The translations under genes and the position numbers were made by a program. The notes beneath the pieces were generated by a model that saw nothing but the letters and a program-made list of their open reading frames with translations, made no database searches and was not told the origin of the DNA. Positions 1 through 10,035 of a DNA stretch of 52,731 nt are shown one piece after another. This DNA comes from Brevundimonas sp. AAP58. GTDB taxonomy: Bacteria > Pseudomonadota > Alphaproteobacteria > Caulobacterales > Caulobacteraceae. Every line of letters begins with the position of its first letter. The first letter of the stretch is position 1. The stretch covers positions 1 to 52,731 of the forward strand of contig NZ_LJHU01000042.1 of assembly GCF_001295975.1 (NCBI RefSeq), given 5' to 3'.

Positions 1-151
1 CACGGACGCTGCCGCGACCGCCGACGCCGCCGCTGCTGATGCCGCCGCCGCCGCTGGCGACGCCGCTGCCGCCGCTGGCGAAGCCGCTGCCCCGGCCGCC
101 GATGGTGCCATGGCTCCGGCCGCTCCGGCCGCTGAAACGCCGGCCGCCTAA
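1..151 (+). CDS. C-terminal end of an Ala-rich protein (cut by window start)
   Basis: Reading from base 2, an open frame runs into a TAA at 149-151. About 49 residues are visible, nearly all Ala with scattered Asp, Glu, Gly and Pro, ending in ETPAA. This looks like a disordered Ala/Pro-rich tail of the kind Caulobacteraceae often add to ribosomal and cell-envelope proteins. The other frame over the same bases gives a Pro/Leu-rich peptide that runs into mnmC and is not credible. The domain that would identify the protein lies outside the window, so no function is assigned. A strong terminator follows 50 bp later, consistent with this being the end of a transcription unit. Confidence 0.6.
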   Translation, partial: TDAAATADAAAADAAAAAGDAAAAAGEAAAPAADGAMAPAAPAAETPAA

Positions 152-200
152 GACCTTTTGGTCTTTTGATGCTTCGACGGGTTCATGCCCGTCGGGAGAA

Positions 201-229
201 GGGGTCGCTACGGCGGCCCCTTTTTTTTT
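201..229 (+). terminator. Rho-independent terminator after the Ala-rich gene
   Basis: An 8-bp GC-rich stem (GGGGTCGC / GCGGCCCC, one G-T pair) with a 4-base loop is followed by nine T residues at 221-229. It separates the upstream gene from mnmC, whose start lies only 28 bp downstream. Confidence 0.85.
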
Positions 230-256
230 GTCCGATCCCCGGCGTAAGGACCGGCC

Positions 257-2017
257 GTGACCGACGCGCGCGATCCCCGACTGATCTGGACCGAGGCGGG
301 CGAACCGCGCTCGGGCCGCTTCGGTGACGTCTATTTCTCCGCCGAGGACGGTCTGGCCGAGAGCCGGGCGGTGTTCCTTGAGGGCTGCGGCCTGCCCGGG
401 GCTTGGGACGGACGGCGACATTTCACTGTCGGTGAGCTGGGCTTCGGCACGGGCCTGAACATCGTCGCCCTGCTCGATCTCTGGTCCCGCATGCGGCCGC
501 CGGGTGCCCGGTTGAATGTCTTCTCCATCGAGGGCTATCCGCTGTCCCGAGACGAGGCTGCCCGAGCCCTGTCGCGATGGCCGGAGCTCCGGTCGATCGT
601 CGGTCTTCTGATTTCGCGCTGGCCCTCATCGACACCGGGGTTCCACAGGGTCGATCTGCCAGAGCTGAATGCCGTGCTCGACGTCGCCGTCGGCGACGCG
701 GCTTGGGCGCTGGCGCAATGGCAAGGACGGGCCGACGCCTGGTTTCTCGATGGCTTCGCGCCCTCGACCAATCCGGACATGTGGTCCGACGCCGTGCTGG
801 GCTGTGTCTCTGCCCGCTCGGCACCGGATGCCCGCCTGGCGACCTTCACGGTCGCCGGAGCCGTGCGGCGCGGGCTGGCGGAGCGGGGTTTCACGGTCGA
901 CAAGCGACCCGGCCACGGGCGCAAGCGCGAGCGACTGGAGGCGCGTCGCGCCGGTTCGCCGGTCGAGGTCTCAAGCCTGTCCAAGGTGGCCATTCTCGGC
1001 GCGGGCGTCGCGGGCGCGGCGGTTGCGCGCGCCTTCCGCGATCAGGGGATAACGCCGGTGGTGGTGGCCGATGCCGTCGGGGCCGGGGCCTCGGGCTTTC
1101 CGTCGGCGCTGGTCACGCCCCGCTTCGACTTGGGTGATGCAGAGGTCGCAACCCTGTTCGCCCAGGCGCTGGAACGGGCGGGGACGCTTTATCGCGCCAT
1201 CCCGAACGCCGTCGTCGCCGAGGGCGTGATTCAGCGCCCCGCGATGGAGCGCGACGCCGCCCGGTTCGCCAAGGTGGCGGCGCAGGCCTTGTGGCAACCG
1301 GGCTCCATGACGGCCCATACCGATGGCTCGCTGAGCATGACGGAGGCTCTGACGGTGTATCCGAGGGCGATCCTCGAGGCCTGGCTGGACGGCGTGGATC
1401 CTATCCTGGGTCGCGTCAAGCGCGTGTCGGCGACGCCCTCCGGCTGGTCGATCCGTTTGGCCTCGGGCGCATCGGTCGAGGTGGACGCCGTGGTCATCGC
1501 CGCCGGGTGGGGCCTGTCGGCCCTGCTCGGCGACCTCGCGATCAGTCCTGTTCGCGGACAGGCCGACTGGATCGAGGCTGAGCCGCCGCTGGCCCAGGCC
1601 TGGGGCGGCTATGTCGCGCCGACGGCGGACGGCTTTCTGTTCGGGGCGACCCATGACCGGGGCGACACAGCGACGGATGTCCGGGCCGGCGACACCGAGC
1701 GCAATCTGGCGACGCTCGCGGGGCGGCTGCCGGACCTCGCCGAGCGGGCACGGAAGGCTCCGGTGCAGTCCCGCGCCGCCGTCCGGGCGACGACGCGGGA
1801 CCGGCTGCCGCTGGCCGGAGCCGTTCCGGGGCGGACGGGCCTGTTCGTGCTGGGCGGACTGGGCTCGCGCGGCTTCTGTCTCGCGCCCCTGCTGGCCGAA
1901 CATGTGGCGGCGCTTGTCCTCGGTCGGCCATCGCCCCTGCCGTTTGGCATCGGGCGACGGATCGACCCCGGCCGTCCGCTGGCCCTTGCGCAACCGCTCG
2001 GTCGAGAGGACGCTTAG
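257..2017 (+). CDS. mnmC: Bifunctional tRNA 5-methylaminomethyl-2-thiouridine biosynthesis protein MnmC
   Basis: This 586-residue protein has the MnmC architecture. An N-terminal Rossmann methyltransferase carries a glycine-rich SAM loop (GELGFGTGLN, about residues 59-69) and the family motif WFLDGFAPSTNPDMW (about 161-175). A C-terminal FAD-dependent oxidase begins at the dinucleotide loop VAILGAGVAGAAVA (about 244-257). In characterised homologues the oxidase removes the carboxymethyl group from cmnm5s2U34 of tRNA and the methyltransferase then makes mnm5s2U. The start is GTG at 257, preceded by AAGGA at 246-250. It follows a terminator, so it probably has its own promoter in the short gap. 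The cytoplasmic assignment is firm from both domains. Confidence 0.95.
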   Translation: MTDARDPRLIWTEAGEPRSGRFGDVYFSAEDGLAESRAVFLEGCGLPGAWDGRRHFTVGELGFGTGLNIVALLDLWSRMRPPGARLNVFSIEGYPLSRDEAARALSRWPELRSIVGLLISRWPSSTPGFHRVDLPELNAVLDVAVGDAAWALAQWQGRADAWFLDGFAPSTNPDMWSDAVLGCVSARSAPDARLATFTVAGAVRRGLAERGFTVDKRPGHGRKRERLEARRAGSPVEVSSLSKVAILGAGVAGAAVARAFRDQGITPVVVADAVGAGASGFPSALVTPRFDLGDAEVATLFAQALERAGTLYRAIPNAVVAEGVIQRPAMERDAARFAKVAAQALWQPGSMTAHTDGSLSMTEALTVYPRAILEAWLDGVDPILGRVKRVSATPSGWSIRLASGASVEVDAVVIAAGWGLSALLGDLAISPVRGQADWIEAEPPLAQAWGGYVAPTADGFLFGATHDRGDTATDVRAGDTERNLATLAGRLPDLAERARKAPVQSRAAVRATTRDRLPLAGAVPGRTGLFVLGGLGSRGFCLAPLLAEHVAALVLGRPSPLPFGIGRRIDPGRPLALAQPLGREDA

Positions 2018-2048
2018 GCCCTAAGGCTTAGAGCTTAGGGAGAGTGCC

Positions 2049-2444
2049 ATGCGTCCGTCTTTCCTGTTTGTCGCGTCTGCACTGGCGCTCGCCGCCTGCG
2101 CGCCCGTGGACGGTGCCGATATCCCGCGATCCTCGGAGCCGCGCGCCTGCTTCCTCGTGCAGCAGGTCACCAGCTTCCGCTCCGACGGCCGCCAGAGAGT
2201 TTATGTCCGCACCATCGGCGATGAGGTGTTCCGTCTGGACGCCATTGCCTGTCCGGGTCTGGAAACGAACTTCCAGATCGGTCTGGAGCCTGGTCTGGGC
2301 TCGTCCAGCCGCCTTTGTCAGGGTGACACGGTCCGGCTGATCGCGCGCGGCTATACCTCCGATGTCCAGTCCTGCCCCGCCCGTGTCGGGCCGCACCTGA
2401 CCGAGGCCGAGGTCGCCGCCCTGCCAGCGCGCGACCGGCCCTGA
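2049..2444 (+). CDS. Small lipoprotein, DUF6491-like
   Basis: A 131-residue protein starts with a lipoprotein signal: a hydrophobic stretch ending LALAACA, so Cys17 would be lipidated. The mature part has several further Cys residues (near positions 34, 68, 90 and 109) that could pair in the periplasm, and the sequence around CFLVQQVTSF and VYVRTIGDEVFRLD resembles the DUF6491 family of Caulobacterales lipoproteins (recognition from memory). No catalytic motif is visible. It begins 31 bp after mnmC and ends only 4 bp before the convergent stop of the mutase gene. Function unknown. Confidence 0.8.
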   Translation: MRPSFLFVASALALAACAPVDGADIPRSSEPRACFLVQQVTSFRSDGRQRVYVRTIGDEVFRLDAIACPGLETNFQIGLEPGLGSSSRLCQGDTVRLIARGYTSDVQSCPARVGPHLTEAEVAALPARDRP

Positions 2445-2448
2445 GGCA

Positions 2449-4593
<2,145 letters not shown>

Positions 4594-4610
4594 CGGCCCC
4601 TCCCCACACT

Positions 4611-4739
4611 CCGCTCATCCCGGCGAAAGCCGGGACCCAGTTCTTAAGTGGGGCACCACGCGTCGATTGATGGCGGCGGCAGAGCCCCGCCGCCCGAGCT
4701 CCCAAAGCACTGGGTCCCGGCTTTCGCCGGGATGAGCGG
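4611..4739. repeat. Perfect 31-bp inverted repeat between the mutase genes
   Basis: Bases 4611-4641 and 4709-4739 are exact reverse complements over 31 bp, with a 67-bp spacer. Each arm contains its own small hairpin: CCGGC and GCCGG around a GAAA loop (or TTTC on the other strand). The motif resembles the dispersed palindromic elements (CCCGGCGAAAGCCGGGACCCA-type) seen between genes in Caulobacterales and Sphingomonads. In mutase mRNA it would form a long hairpin between the two cistrons. No coding potential. Confidence 0.85.
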
Positions 4740-4749
4740 AAGAAAACAT

Positions 4750-6138
4750 TCATGCCGCCTCTCCCTCGAAGGCTTCGGCCCAGCGGACGGGGGTCATGGG
4801 GGCGCAGCGGTCGCCGTCGCCGGGCGAGGGCGGCGGCGGATCGGCGTCAACCGAGACCGGTCGGGGATCGGCATCGACGAATTTTGTCACGCCGACCAGG
4901 TGGGTGCCGCCCTCGCCGAAGGTCCTGGCGAGCGTCGACCGGCTCTGGGCCACGCGCTGCTGGATCGCGCCACCGTGGAGCGAGGCGATCAGGCCGCCTT
5001 CGCGCTCGATCCTCTGGAACTCGGCCCAGCCGGCCTCGGCCAGGTCACGGGTGCGGTGGTCGAGGAACCAGGACCCGGCGGCCGGATCGGCGACGCGGCC
5101 CAGACGCGCCTCCTCCATCAGGACCAGTTGGGTGTTCCTCGCCTGACGCCGGGCAAACGCATCGGGACAGCCCCGGGCGCGGCTGAAGCCGTCCAGCACC
5201 ACGGCCTCGGCCCCGCCGACGGCTCCGGCGAACCCGGCGGCGGTCAGGCGCAGCAGATTGGGCCAGGGATCGCGGCTGCTGAGCATCCGCCGCGACGACC
5301 GCGCCTCGATGACGGCGGGCGTCTCGTGCCCGAAGGCGCGGCCGAGCGAGCGCCACATCAGCCGCAGCGCCCGGACCTTGGCCAGGCTGTCGAAATACTC
5401 GGCATCGACGCTGACGCCGAGCACCGTGCCCGCCAGCGCCCGCTCGATCGGCAAGCCTGCGTCCACGGCGGCGCGGACATAGGTCGCGGCGGCGGCCAGG
5501 GCGAAACCCAGCTCCTGGCCGTGCGACCCGCCCGCCTCGTGCGAGGCGCGGCCGGTGGCGAGGAAAAAGCGCGCCTGCGGATAGGCGCCGGCGTGGCGCG
5601 CGGCGGTGTTGGCGGCCAGCTCGATGTGGGCTGCGATGGGTCGAGGTGCGCCGCCCGCCCTGGCGAAGGTGGTCACGGGGTCCATGTGGAACAGCAACTG
5701 GGCGCGCGGCGAGCCCTTGGCGGCGACCGCGAGCGCATTGGCCGCGTCCGGTCCGTCGATCCCGGCTTCGAGCGCGACCGGGGCCAGCTCCATCGCCACG
5801 CCGTCCAGCGCGCGCGACAGAGGCTCGGAATCCGACAGGACCGCGCCCGCCAGAATGACCGACGCCGCTCCGCCCTCGAGGTCGGTCAGGACGGCGGCGT
5901 TGACCGCTTCGGGGTCATCACCCTCGACCAGGGTGCGCAGGTCCCAGGGGCGGCCGTCGGCGTCAGCGGCGCGGGGCGCGAAGACCGGCTCCACGGCATT
6001 GGCGCGGCCATACAGCGGCCGGACCGTCAGACCGTCGGCGTCGAGGTGGACCAGCCCCTCCAGCAGCCTGCCCTTTAACGCCTTTTCCGCCTCCGCGCGC
6101 CAGTCGGTCGGCGTTGGGGTGGGGAAGGGCTGGGTCAA
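4750..6138 (-). CDS. mutA: Methylmalonyl-CoA mutase, small subunit
   Basis: A 462-residue homologue of the mutase TIM-barrel domain, recognisable from RPLYGRANAVEPVF near the N-terminus, RNTQLVLMEEARLGRVADPA and GVTKFVDAD. It has no C-terminal cobalamin domain and no DxHxxG motif, so it is shorter than the roughly 600-640 residues typical of actinobacterial MutA. In two-subunit mutases the small chain is non-catalytic and pairs with the large one. The start is TTG at 6138; no ATG or GTG in frame would keep the N-terminal domain, and a GGAG at 6145-6148 sits 6 nt upstream. It is transcribed ahead of scpA, 156 bp away across an inverted repeat. Confidence 0.9.
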   Translation of the reverse strand: MTQPFPTPTPTDWRAEAEKALKGRLLEGLVHLDADGLTVRPLYGRANAVEPVFAPRAADADGRPWDLRTLVEGDDPEAVNAAVLTDLEGGAASVILAGAVLSDSEPLSRALDGVAMELAPVALEAGIDGPDAANALAVAAKGSPRAQLLFHMDPVTTFARAGGAPRPIAAHIELAANTAARHAGAYPQARFFLATGRASHEAGGSHGQELGFALAAAATYVRAAVDAGLPIERALAGTVLGVSVDAEYFDSLAKVRALRLMWRSLGRAFGHETPAVIEARSSRRMLSSRDPWPNLLRLTAAGFAGAVGGAEAVVLDGFSRARGCPDAFARRQARNTQLVLMEEARLGRVADPAAGSWFLDHRTRDLAEAGWAEFQRIEREGGLIASLHGGAIQQRVAQSRSTLARTFGEGGTHLVGVTKFVDADPRPVSVDADPPPPSPGDGDRCAPMTPVRWAEAFEGEAA

Positions 6139-6205
6139 GGCGGGCTCCGGGAAACGGCGAGGCGGCCCTTTTGCGACCGCCCGGCCGTCTCGTCCAGACC
6201 GGGCG

Positions 6206-7558
6206 CTAGTTCCCGTAGGCCAGCGGCATGCCGCCCGCCGGACGCCCGCCGTTGCGATAGCGGTCGCGCAACAGGATCTGGCGGCTGGTCAGGTCCTGTT
6301 CCTGGCCGTTGATGAACTGGGCCGTGACCGAACTCAGCGGCTCCAGCGGGTCGCCGTCCCAGACCACCACGTCGGCCGCCGCGCCCGGACGCAGCTCGCC
6401 GAACTGGCCGCCCATGCCGAAGATGCGGGCCGGATTGACGGTGAGCGCCGCGATTGCCGCCTCGAACGGCAGGCCGTGCGACACCGCGTTACCGGCATTG
6501 AAACGCGCCTCGCGCGCCCGGTGCACGCCGTTGCCCTTGATGGCGATGACCACACCCGCGGCGTTCAGGGCCGCCGCGTTCTCCATCCGCGCCGCCCGGG
6601 TCTCGAGGTTGCCGGGCAGGTTGTCGATGGGGTTCAGCAGCACCGGCACGCCCGCCGCCGCGATCTGCGAGGCGACCAGCCAGCCCTCGTCGGCGCCGTC
6701 CAGGATCAGGTCGATGCCCTCCTCCTCGGCCAGACGCAGGACCTGCAGGATGTCGGCCGCGCGGCGCACGGTGACGATCAGGGGCATGGAGCCGTTGGCC
6801 ACGGGGATCAGAGCCTCCAGATCCGCGCGCGACAGCGACAGGTCGCGGATGCCCGCCCGGTCATAGGCGGCGCGATTGCGGGCATAGAGGCGGACCTCGG
6901 CCAGGGTCTCCTTGAACTGGACGAACTGAGCCCCGCGCGCCCCGCCCGCGATGCCGGCTCCGGCCTCGCCGAAAGGCGCGGCCATGGCCACGCGCGGACG
7001 GACCAGGATGTCGGTCCCCGACGCCAGATGGATCACCGAGGCCTGTCCCGCGAACAGGCCGGGCGACTGCAGGCCCGCCGCGCCCAGACCGGCGAAGTCC
7101 GAATCGTCGACATGGTGCGAATGACCGCCTCCGCCCCCGCCGTGGCTGGGGATCACTACCGCGCGGGTGATGCCGCCCAGCCGCGCGACCGGCAGGGTGA
7201 AGGACCACGGATCGAGCCCGTAGGACACGTCGAACGAGGCCGAGATGGAGTTGGCGCTGTTGGACAGGTCGTTCGAGCCATTGACCGAGGAAATCTCCGA
7301 GGCGCCCAGACCGGCGTCGACGGCGACCAGGCCCGGCGTCACCACCCTGCCGCGCGCATCGATGACGCGGGCGCCGGACGGAGCCGCGCCCGTGCCGACC
7401 GAGACGATGCGACCGTTCTGGATGACGACAGTGCCGTTCTCGATGACGGAAGTGCCCGTCAGGACGCGACCGCCGGTGATGGCGGTCAGCTCTTGCGCCA
7501 GGACTGGCGTGGCGACGAGCGCGGCGGCCAGCGCCGCGAGCGAGATGAGGCGGCGCAT
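6206..7558 (-). CDS. Secreted amidohydrolase-family protein lacking the HxH metal site
   Basis: A 450-residue protein with a Sec signal peptide (MRRLISLAALAAALVATPVLA, about residues 1-21). The amidohydrolase beta-sandwich is clear: GGRVLTGTSVIENGTVVIQN near the start, and GELRPGAAADVVVWDGDPLEP near the end. Where active members have D-x-H-x-H after strand 1 (VTPGxxDxHxH), this one reads VTPGLVAVDAGLG, so the first two metal ligands are missing. A glycine/histidine run, HGGGGGGHSHH, sits near residue 140. It is probably a non-catalytic or altered partner of the gene just upstream, with which it overlaps by ATGA. Substrate unknown. Confidence 0.85.
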   Translation of the reverse strand: MRRLISLAALAAALVATPVLAQELTAITGGRVLTGTSVIENGTVVIQNGRIVSVGTGAAPSGARVIDARGRVVTPGLVAVDAGLGASEISSVNGSNDLSNSANSISASFDVSYGLDPWSFTLPVARLGGITRAVVIPSHGGGGGGHSHHVDDSDFAGLGAAGLQSPGLFAGQASVIHLASGTDILVRPRVAMAAPFGEAGAGIAGGARGAQFVQFKETLAEVRLYARNRAAYDRAGIRDLSLSRADLEALIPVANGSMPLIVTVRRAADILQVLRLAEEEGIDLILDGADEGWLVASQIAAAGVPVLLNPIDNLPGNLETRAARMENAAALNAAGVVIAIKGNGVHRAREARFNAGNAVSHGLPFEAAIAALTVNPARIFGMGGQFGELRPGAAADVVVWDGDPLEPLSSVTAQFINGQEQDLTSRQILLRDRYRNGGRPAGGMPLAYGN

Positions 7559-9039
7559 CAGCGGGCTCCCGGAGCGATGTTGGCGGCGGCGATGCCGTAA
7601 CCCGGCTGGCCGAGCTCGAAGTCGGACAGGGGCTGGTAGCGCGGATCGGCGCGGTCGAAGGTCAGGGCCCCGTCGATGTAGACCTGGTCGGCGCGGGCGT
7701 AGACGCTGAACGGATTGGCGCTCCAGATCACCACGTCGGCGCGCTTGCCGGGCTCCAGCGAGCCGGTCTCGTCGGCGATGCCGAGCGAGCGGGCGGCGTT
7801 CGACGTGATCCAGCTGATGGCGCGTTCCTCGGTGATGTTCATCCCGGCGCGGCGACCGGCGGCGAGGGCCGCGGCGACTTCCTGATTGAGGCGCTGGGTC
7901 AGCTGGGCGTCGTCGGAGTGGATGACGGCGCAGGAGCCGGGCTGGGCGTCGACCAGGGCGGCGTTCTCCTCAACCGCGTCCAGAGCCTCCATCTTGAAGC
8001 CCCACCAGCCGGTCCACATGTCGGCGCAGATGCCGGCCTCGGCCAGCTGGGGAGCCAGCTTGTAGGCCTCGATGGCGTGGTGAAAGGCGGTGATGCGGAA
8101 GCCGAACTCCTCGGCGATGTCCATCATCACGGCCATCTCATCGGCGCGGTAGCAGTGGTTCTGGACCATGATCGAGCCGTCCAGCACGCCGGCCAGGGTC
8201 TCGTGCTGAAGGTTGCGGGTCGGTGGCGTTCCCTCGCCGGTCTCGCGCCAGCGGTCCCATTTATCGCGATAGTCCTGGGCCGCGATGAAGGCTGCGCGAT
8301 AGCCGGCCACGTTGCCCATGCCGGTCGCCGGGCTCTGGTTGCGGTTGCCATAGACACGAGACGGGTTCTCGCCGCAGGCCATCTTCACGCCATAGGGGGC
8401 ACCCGGGAACTTCATCCCCTGCATGGTGATGGACGGGACGTTTCGGACCGTCACCGAGCGCCCGCCGAACAGGTTGGCCGAACCGGGCAGGATCTGGAGG
8501 GTGGTCACGCCGCCCGCGCGGGCGGTGTTGAAGCCGGGGTCCTGGGGCCAGATGGAGTGTTCGGCCCAGACCTGGGCGGTGTTGGGGCTGGTCGCCTCAT
8601 TGCCATCGCTCATGCCGGTCACGCCGGGCGAGGGATAGACGCCGAGGTGGCTGTGCACGTCGATGATGCCGGGGGTCACGAACCGGCCGCGCGCATCGAC
8701 GACGCGGTGGCCGCCGGGCACTGGGGTGTTGGCTCCGCCGATCGCGGTGATGCGGCCGTCAGTGATGACGACGACGCCGTTCTCGATCCTCTGGTCCGTG
8801 CCGGTGAAGATCGTCGCGCCGACGATCGCCATATTGTCCCGGGGCAGGGGCTCATAGGTCGAGGGGAAGGGATCGGGATTGGCGGCGTAATCGAGTCCCG
8901 CTGGCAGGGCGCGCGCCTCGCGCCGGGGGGTCTCTGCGTCGCCGCCGCTGGAGCCGCCGTCCGTCGTCGCGCAGGCCGACAACGCGAGCGCGCAGGCGAC
9001 CACCGCGAGGCTGGCGCTTCGCAAGGAACCTCGAAACAT
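7558..9039 (-). CDS. Amidohydrolase-family lipoprotein (imidazolonepropionase-like)
   Basis: A 493-residue protein with a lipoprotein signal (LALSACA, Cys about residue 23). It keeps the metal-site landmarks of the amidohydrolase superfamily: DVHSHLG after VTPGII, QNHCYRADEM, TAFHHAIEAYK and VIHSDDAQ, and it ends in the usual GSLEPGKRADVVIWSANPF segment. It is therefore likely an active metal-dependent hydrolase anchored in the envelope; the substrate cannot be told from sequence (dipeptides or cyclic amides are possible). ATG at 9039 is preceded by GGGAGG. Its stop overlaps the start of the inactive-looking paralogue by ATGA, implying coupled translation in roughly equal amounts. Confidence 0.88.
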   Translation of the reverse strand: MFRGSLRSASLAVVACALALSACATTDGGSSGGDAETPRREARALPAGLDYAANPDPFPSTYEPLPRDNMAIVGATIFTGTDQRIENGVVVITDGRITAIGGANTPVPGGHRVVDARGRFVTPGIIDVHSHLGVYPSPGVTGMSDGNEATSPNTAQVWAEHSIWPQDPGFNTARAGGVTTLQILPGSANLFGGRSVTVRNVPSITMQGMKFPGAPYGVKMACGENPSRVYGNRNQSPATGMGNVAGYRAAFIAAQDYRDKWDRWRETGEGTPPTRNLQHETLAGVLDGSIMVQNHCYRADEMAVMMDIAEEFGFRITAFHHAIEAYKLAPQLAEAGICADMWTGWWGFKMEALDAVEENAALVDAQPGSCAVIHSDDAQLTQRLNQEVAAALAAGRRAGMNITEERAISWITSNAARSLGIADETGSLEPGKRADVVIWSANPFSVYARADQVYIDGALTFDRADPRYQPLSDFELGQPGYGIAAANIAPGAR

Positions 9040-9083
9040 GAAAAGCCTCCCCTGTCGCGTCGGGCCGACGCATAACGCGGGGG

Positions 9084-9113
9084 ATTACAAGGGCCTCAGG
9101 AGCCGTCCGTCAA
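9084..9113 (-). promoter_or_regulatory. Candidate promoter for the amidohydrolase pair
   Basis: On the minus strand TTGACG (9108-9113) and TGTAAT (9084-9089) are separated by 18 bp, resembling sigma-70 -35 and -10 elements. They lie 45-75 bp upstream of the start codon at 9039. Assigned from consensus match and position only. Confidence 0.4.
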
Positions 9114-9208
9114 AGGCCGAAACATTACTTGTCTGTAACAAAAGCGCGAACATCACGCGCGCCAAAGGCGCGGTCCAAGTCCCGGGGATCAGATCACGTT
9201 TCGGGAAA

Positions 9209-9284
9209 TGGTGGAGCTAAGCGGAGTCGAACCGCTGACCTCTTGAATGCCATTCAAGCGCTCTACCAACTGAGCTATAGCCCC
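9209..9284 (-). tRNA. tRNA-Ala (anticodon GGC)
   Basis: A 76-nt cloverleaf on the minus strand. The acceptor stem is GGGGCTA / TAGCTCC (one G-T pair), followed by discriminator A and an encoded CCA. The D-arm has AGCTCAGTTGGTAGAGC; the anticodon stem CTTGA/TCAAG holds the loop ATGGCAT, giving anticodon GGC, which reads GCC alanine codons, common in this GC-rich genome. The T-arm contains GGTTCGACTCC. It stands alone between the amidohydrolases and the TIGR02300 gene. Confidence 0.96.
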
Positions 9285-9446
9285 GAACCTTTCGGTCGGA
9301 TCGCCGGGCGGAAAACCGTCCCCCGGCGAGGCCGCGGAACCTATGTCAGGCGATTTTGCTGATCAAGCCCGCCGCAGGGATTTATTTTCGACCCCCGCGA
9401 GGGCCGCCGGAGCGGGCGTGAAACCCGCTCCGAAACCGGGTCGCGA

Positions 9447-9902
9447 TCAGTCGTCGTCCTTGCCCGGCTTGACCACGTCCTCGTCGAAGGCGTCGTCGTC
9501 CTCGTCCTCGAGGAAGGGCACGGAATCGTCGTCGTCGTCGGCGAGGACGTCGTCGTCATCGTCGCCCGCCTCGCCCATGCCGGGCTCCTCGGTCGGATCG
9601 ACCGGCGCCTCGTCGTCGTCGTCGGGCGTCAGGATCGGCTCATGGCCCTCCTCGTCGATCTCGGGGGTGACGGTCTCTTCTTCTTCCTCGTCGCCGTCCG
9701 TCGACTTGTCGGCGACCTGATCCTCGGCCTCGTCGGCGGCGTAGCCGCCCGGACGGCCGCGACGGTTGCGCAGCTTGATGGCCTCTTCAGGGTCGAACTC
9801 GGTGGCGCACTTGGGGCAGTGGGCGGGGCGCTTGTTGAGGTCGTAGAACTTGGCCTGGCAGTTCGGGCAGACCTGCTTGGCGCCGAGTTTGGGATCAGCC
9901 AC
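9447..9902 (-). CDS. TIGR02300 family (FYDLN acid) protein
   Basis: A 151-residue protein. Its N-terminus has two zinc-ribbon knuckles (CPNC and CPKC) around the signature FYDLNKRP, followed by [11 protein letters not shown] and then a C-terminal half of about 100 residues made largely of Asp and Glu. This matches the alphaproteobacterial TIGR02300 family, whose function is unknown. The start is GTG (minus strand, 9900-9902), giving [10 protein letters not shown]; no in-frame ATG exists nearby. A zinc-binding head with a polyanionic tail suggests nucleic-acid or basic-protein interaction, but that is inference. It is divergent from aroA with about 130 bp between the starts. Confidence 0.9.
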   Translation of the reverse strand: MADPKLGAKQVCPNCQAKFYDLNKRPAHCPKCATEFDPEEAIKLRNRRGRPGGYAADEAEDQVADKSTDGDEEEEETVTPEIDEEGHEPILTPDDDDEAPVDPTEEPGMGEAGDDDDDVLADDDDDSVPFLEDEDDDAFDEDVVKPGKDDD

Positions 9903-10035
9903 GGGGCGATGCCTTATAATGGGGGGCGGGAGAATTCGGGCGCGTCCCTTGCCACCCCTTGGGGCCGCTGTCAAAACCCCGATCCGGCTTGGCCCCGAGC
10001 GCCGCCGTCCCTCTATCCATCCGGAGCCCGAGCGG

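Noticed and set aside
5606-7600. 664-codon plus-strand open frame across mutA and an amidohydrolase gene
   Set aside because: It spans two real genes on the other strand and has no recognisable domain; an artefact of high GC.
9409-9431. GGAGCGGG...CCCGCTCC hairpin as terminator of the TIGR02300 gene
   Set aside because: The stem is perfect, but no T-run follows it on the minus strand; left unassigned.
9460-9680. Microsatellite-like GTC/GTCGTC repeats
   Set aside because: They encode the Asp-rich tail of the TIGR02300 protein, so they are coding and not a repeat locus.
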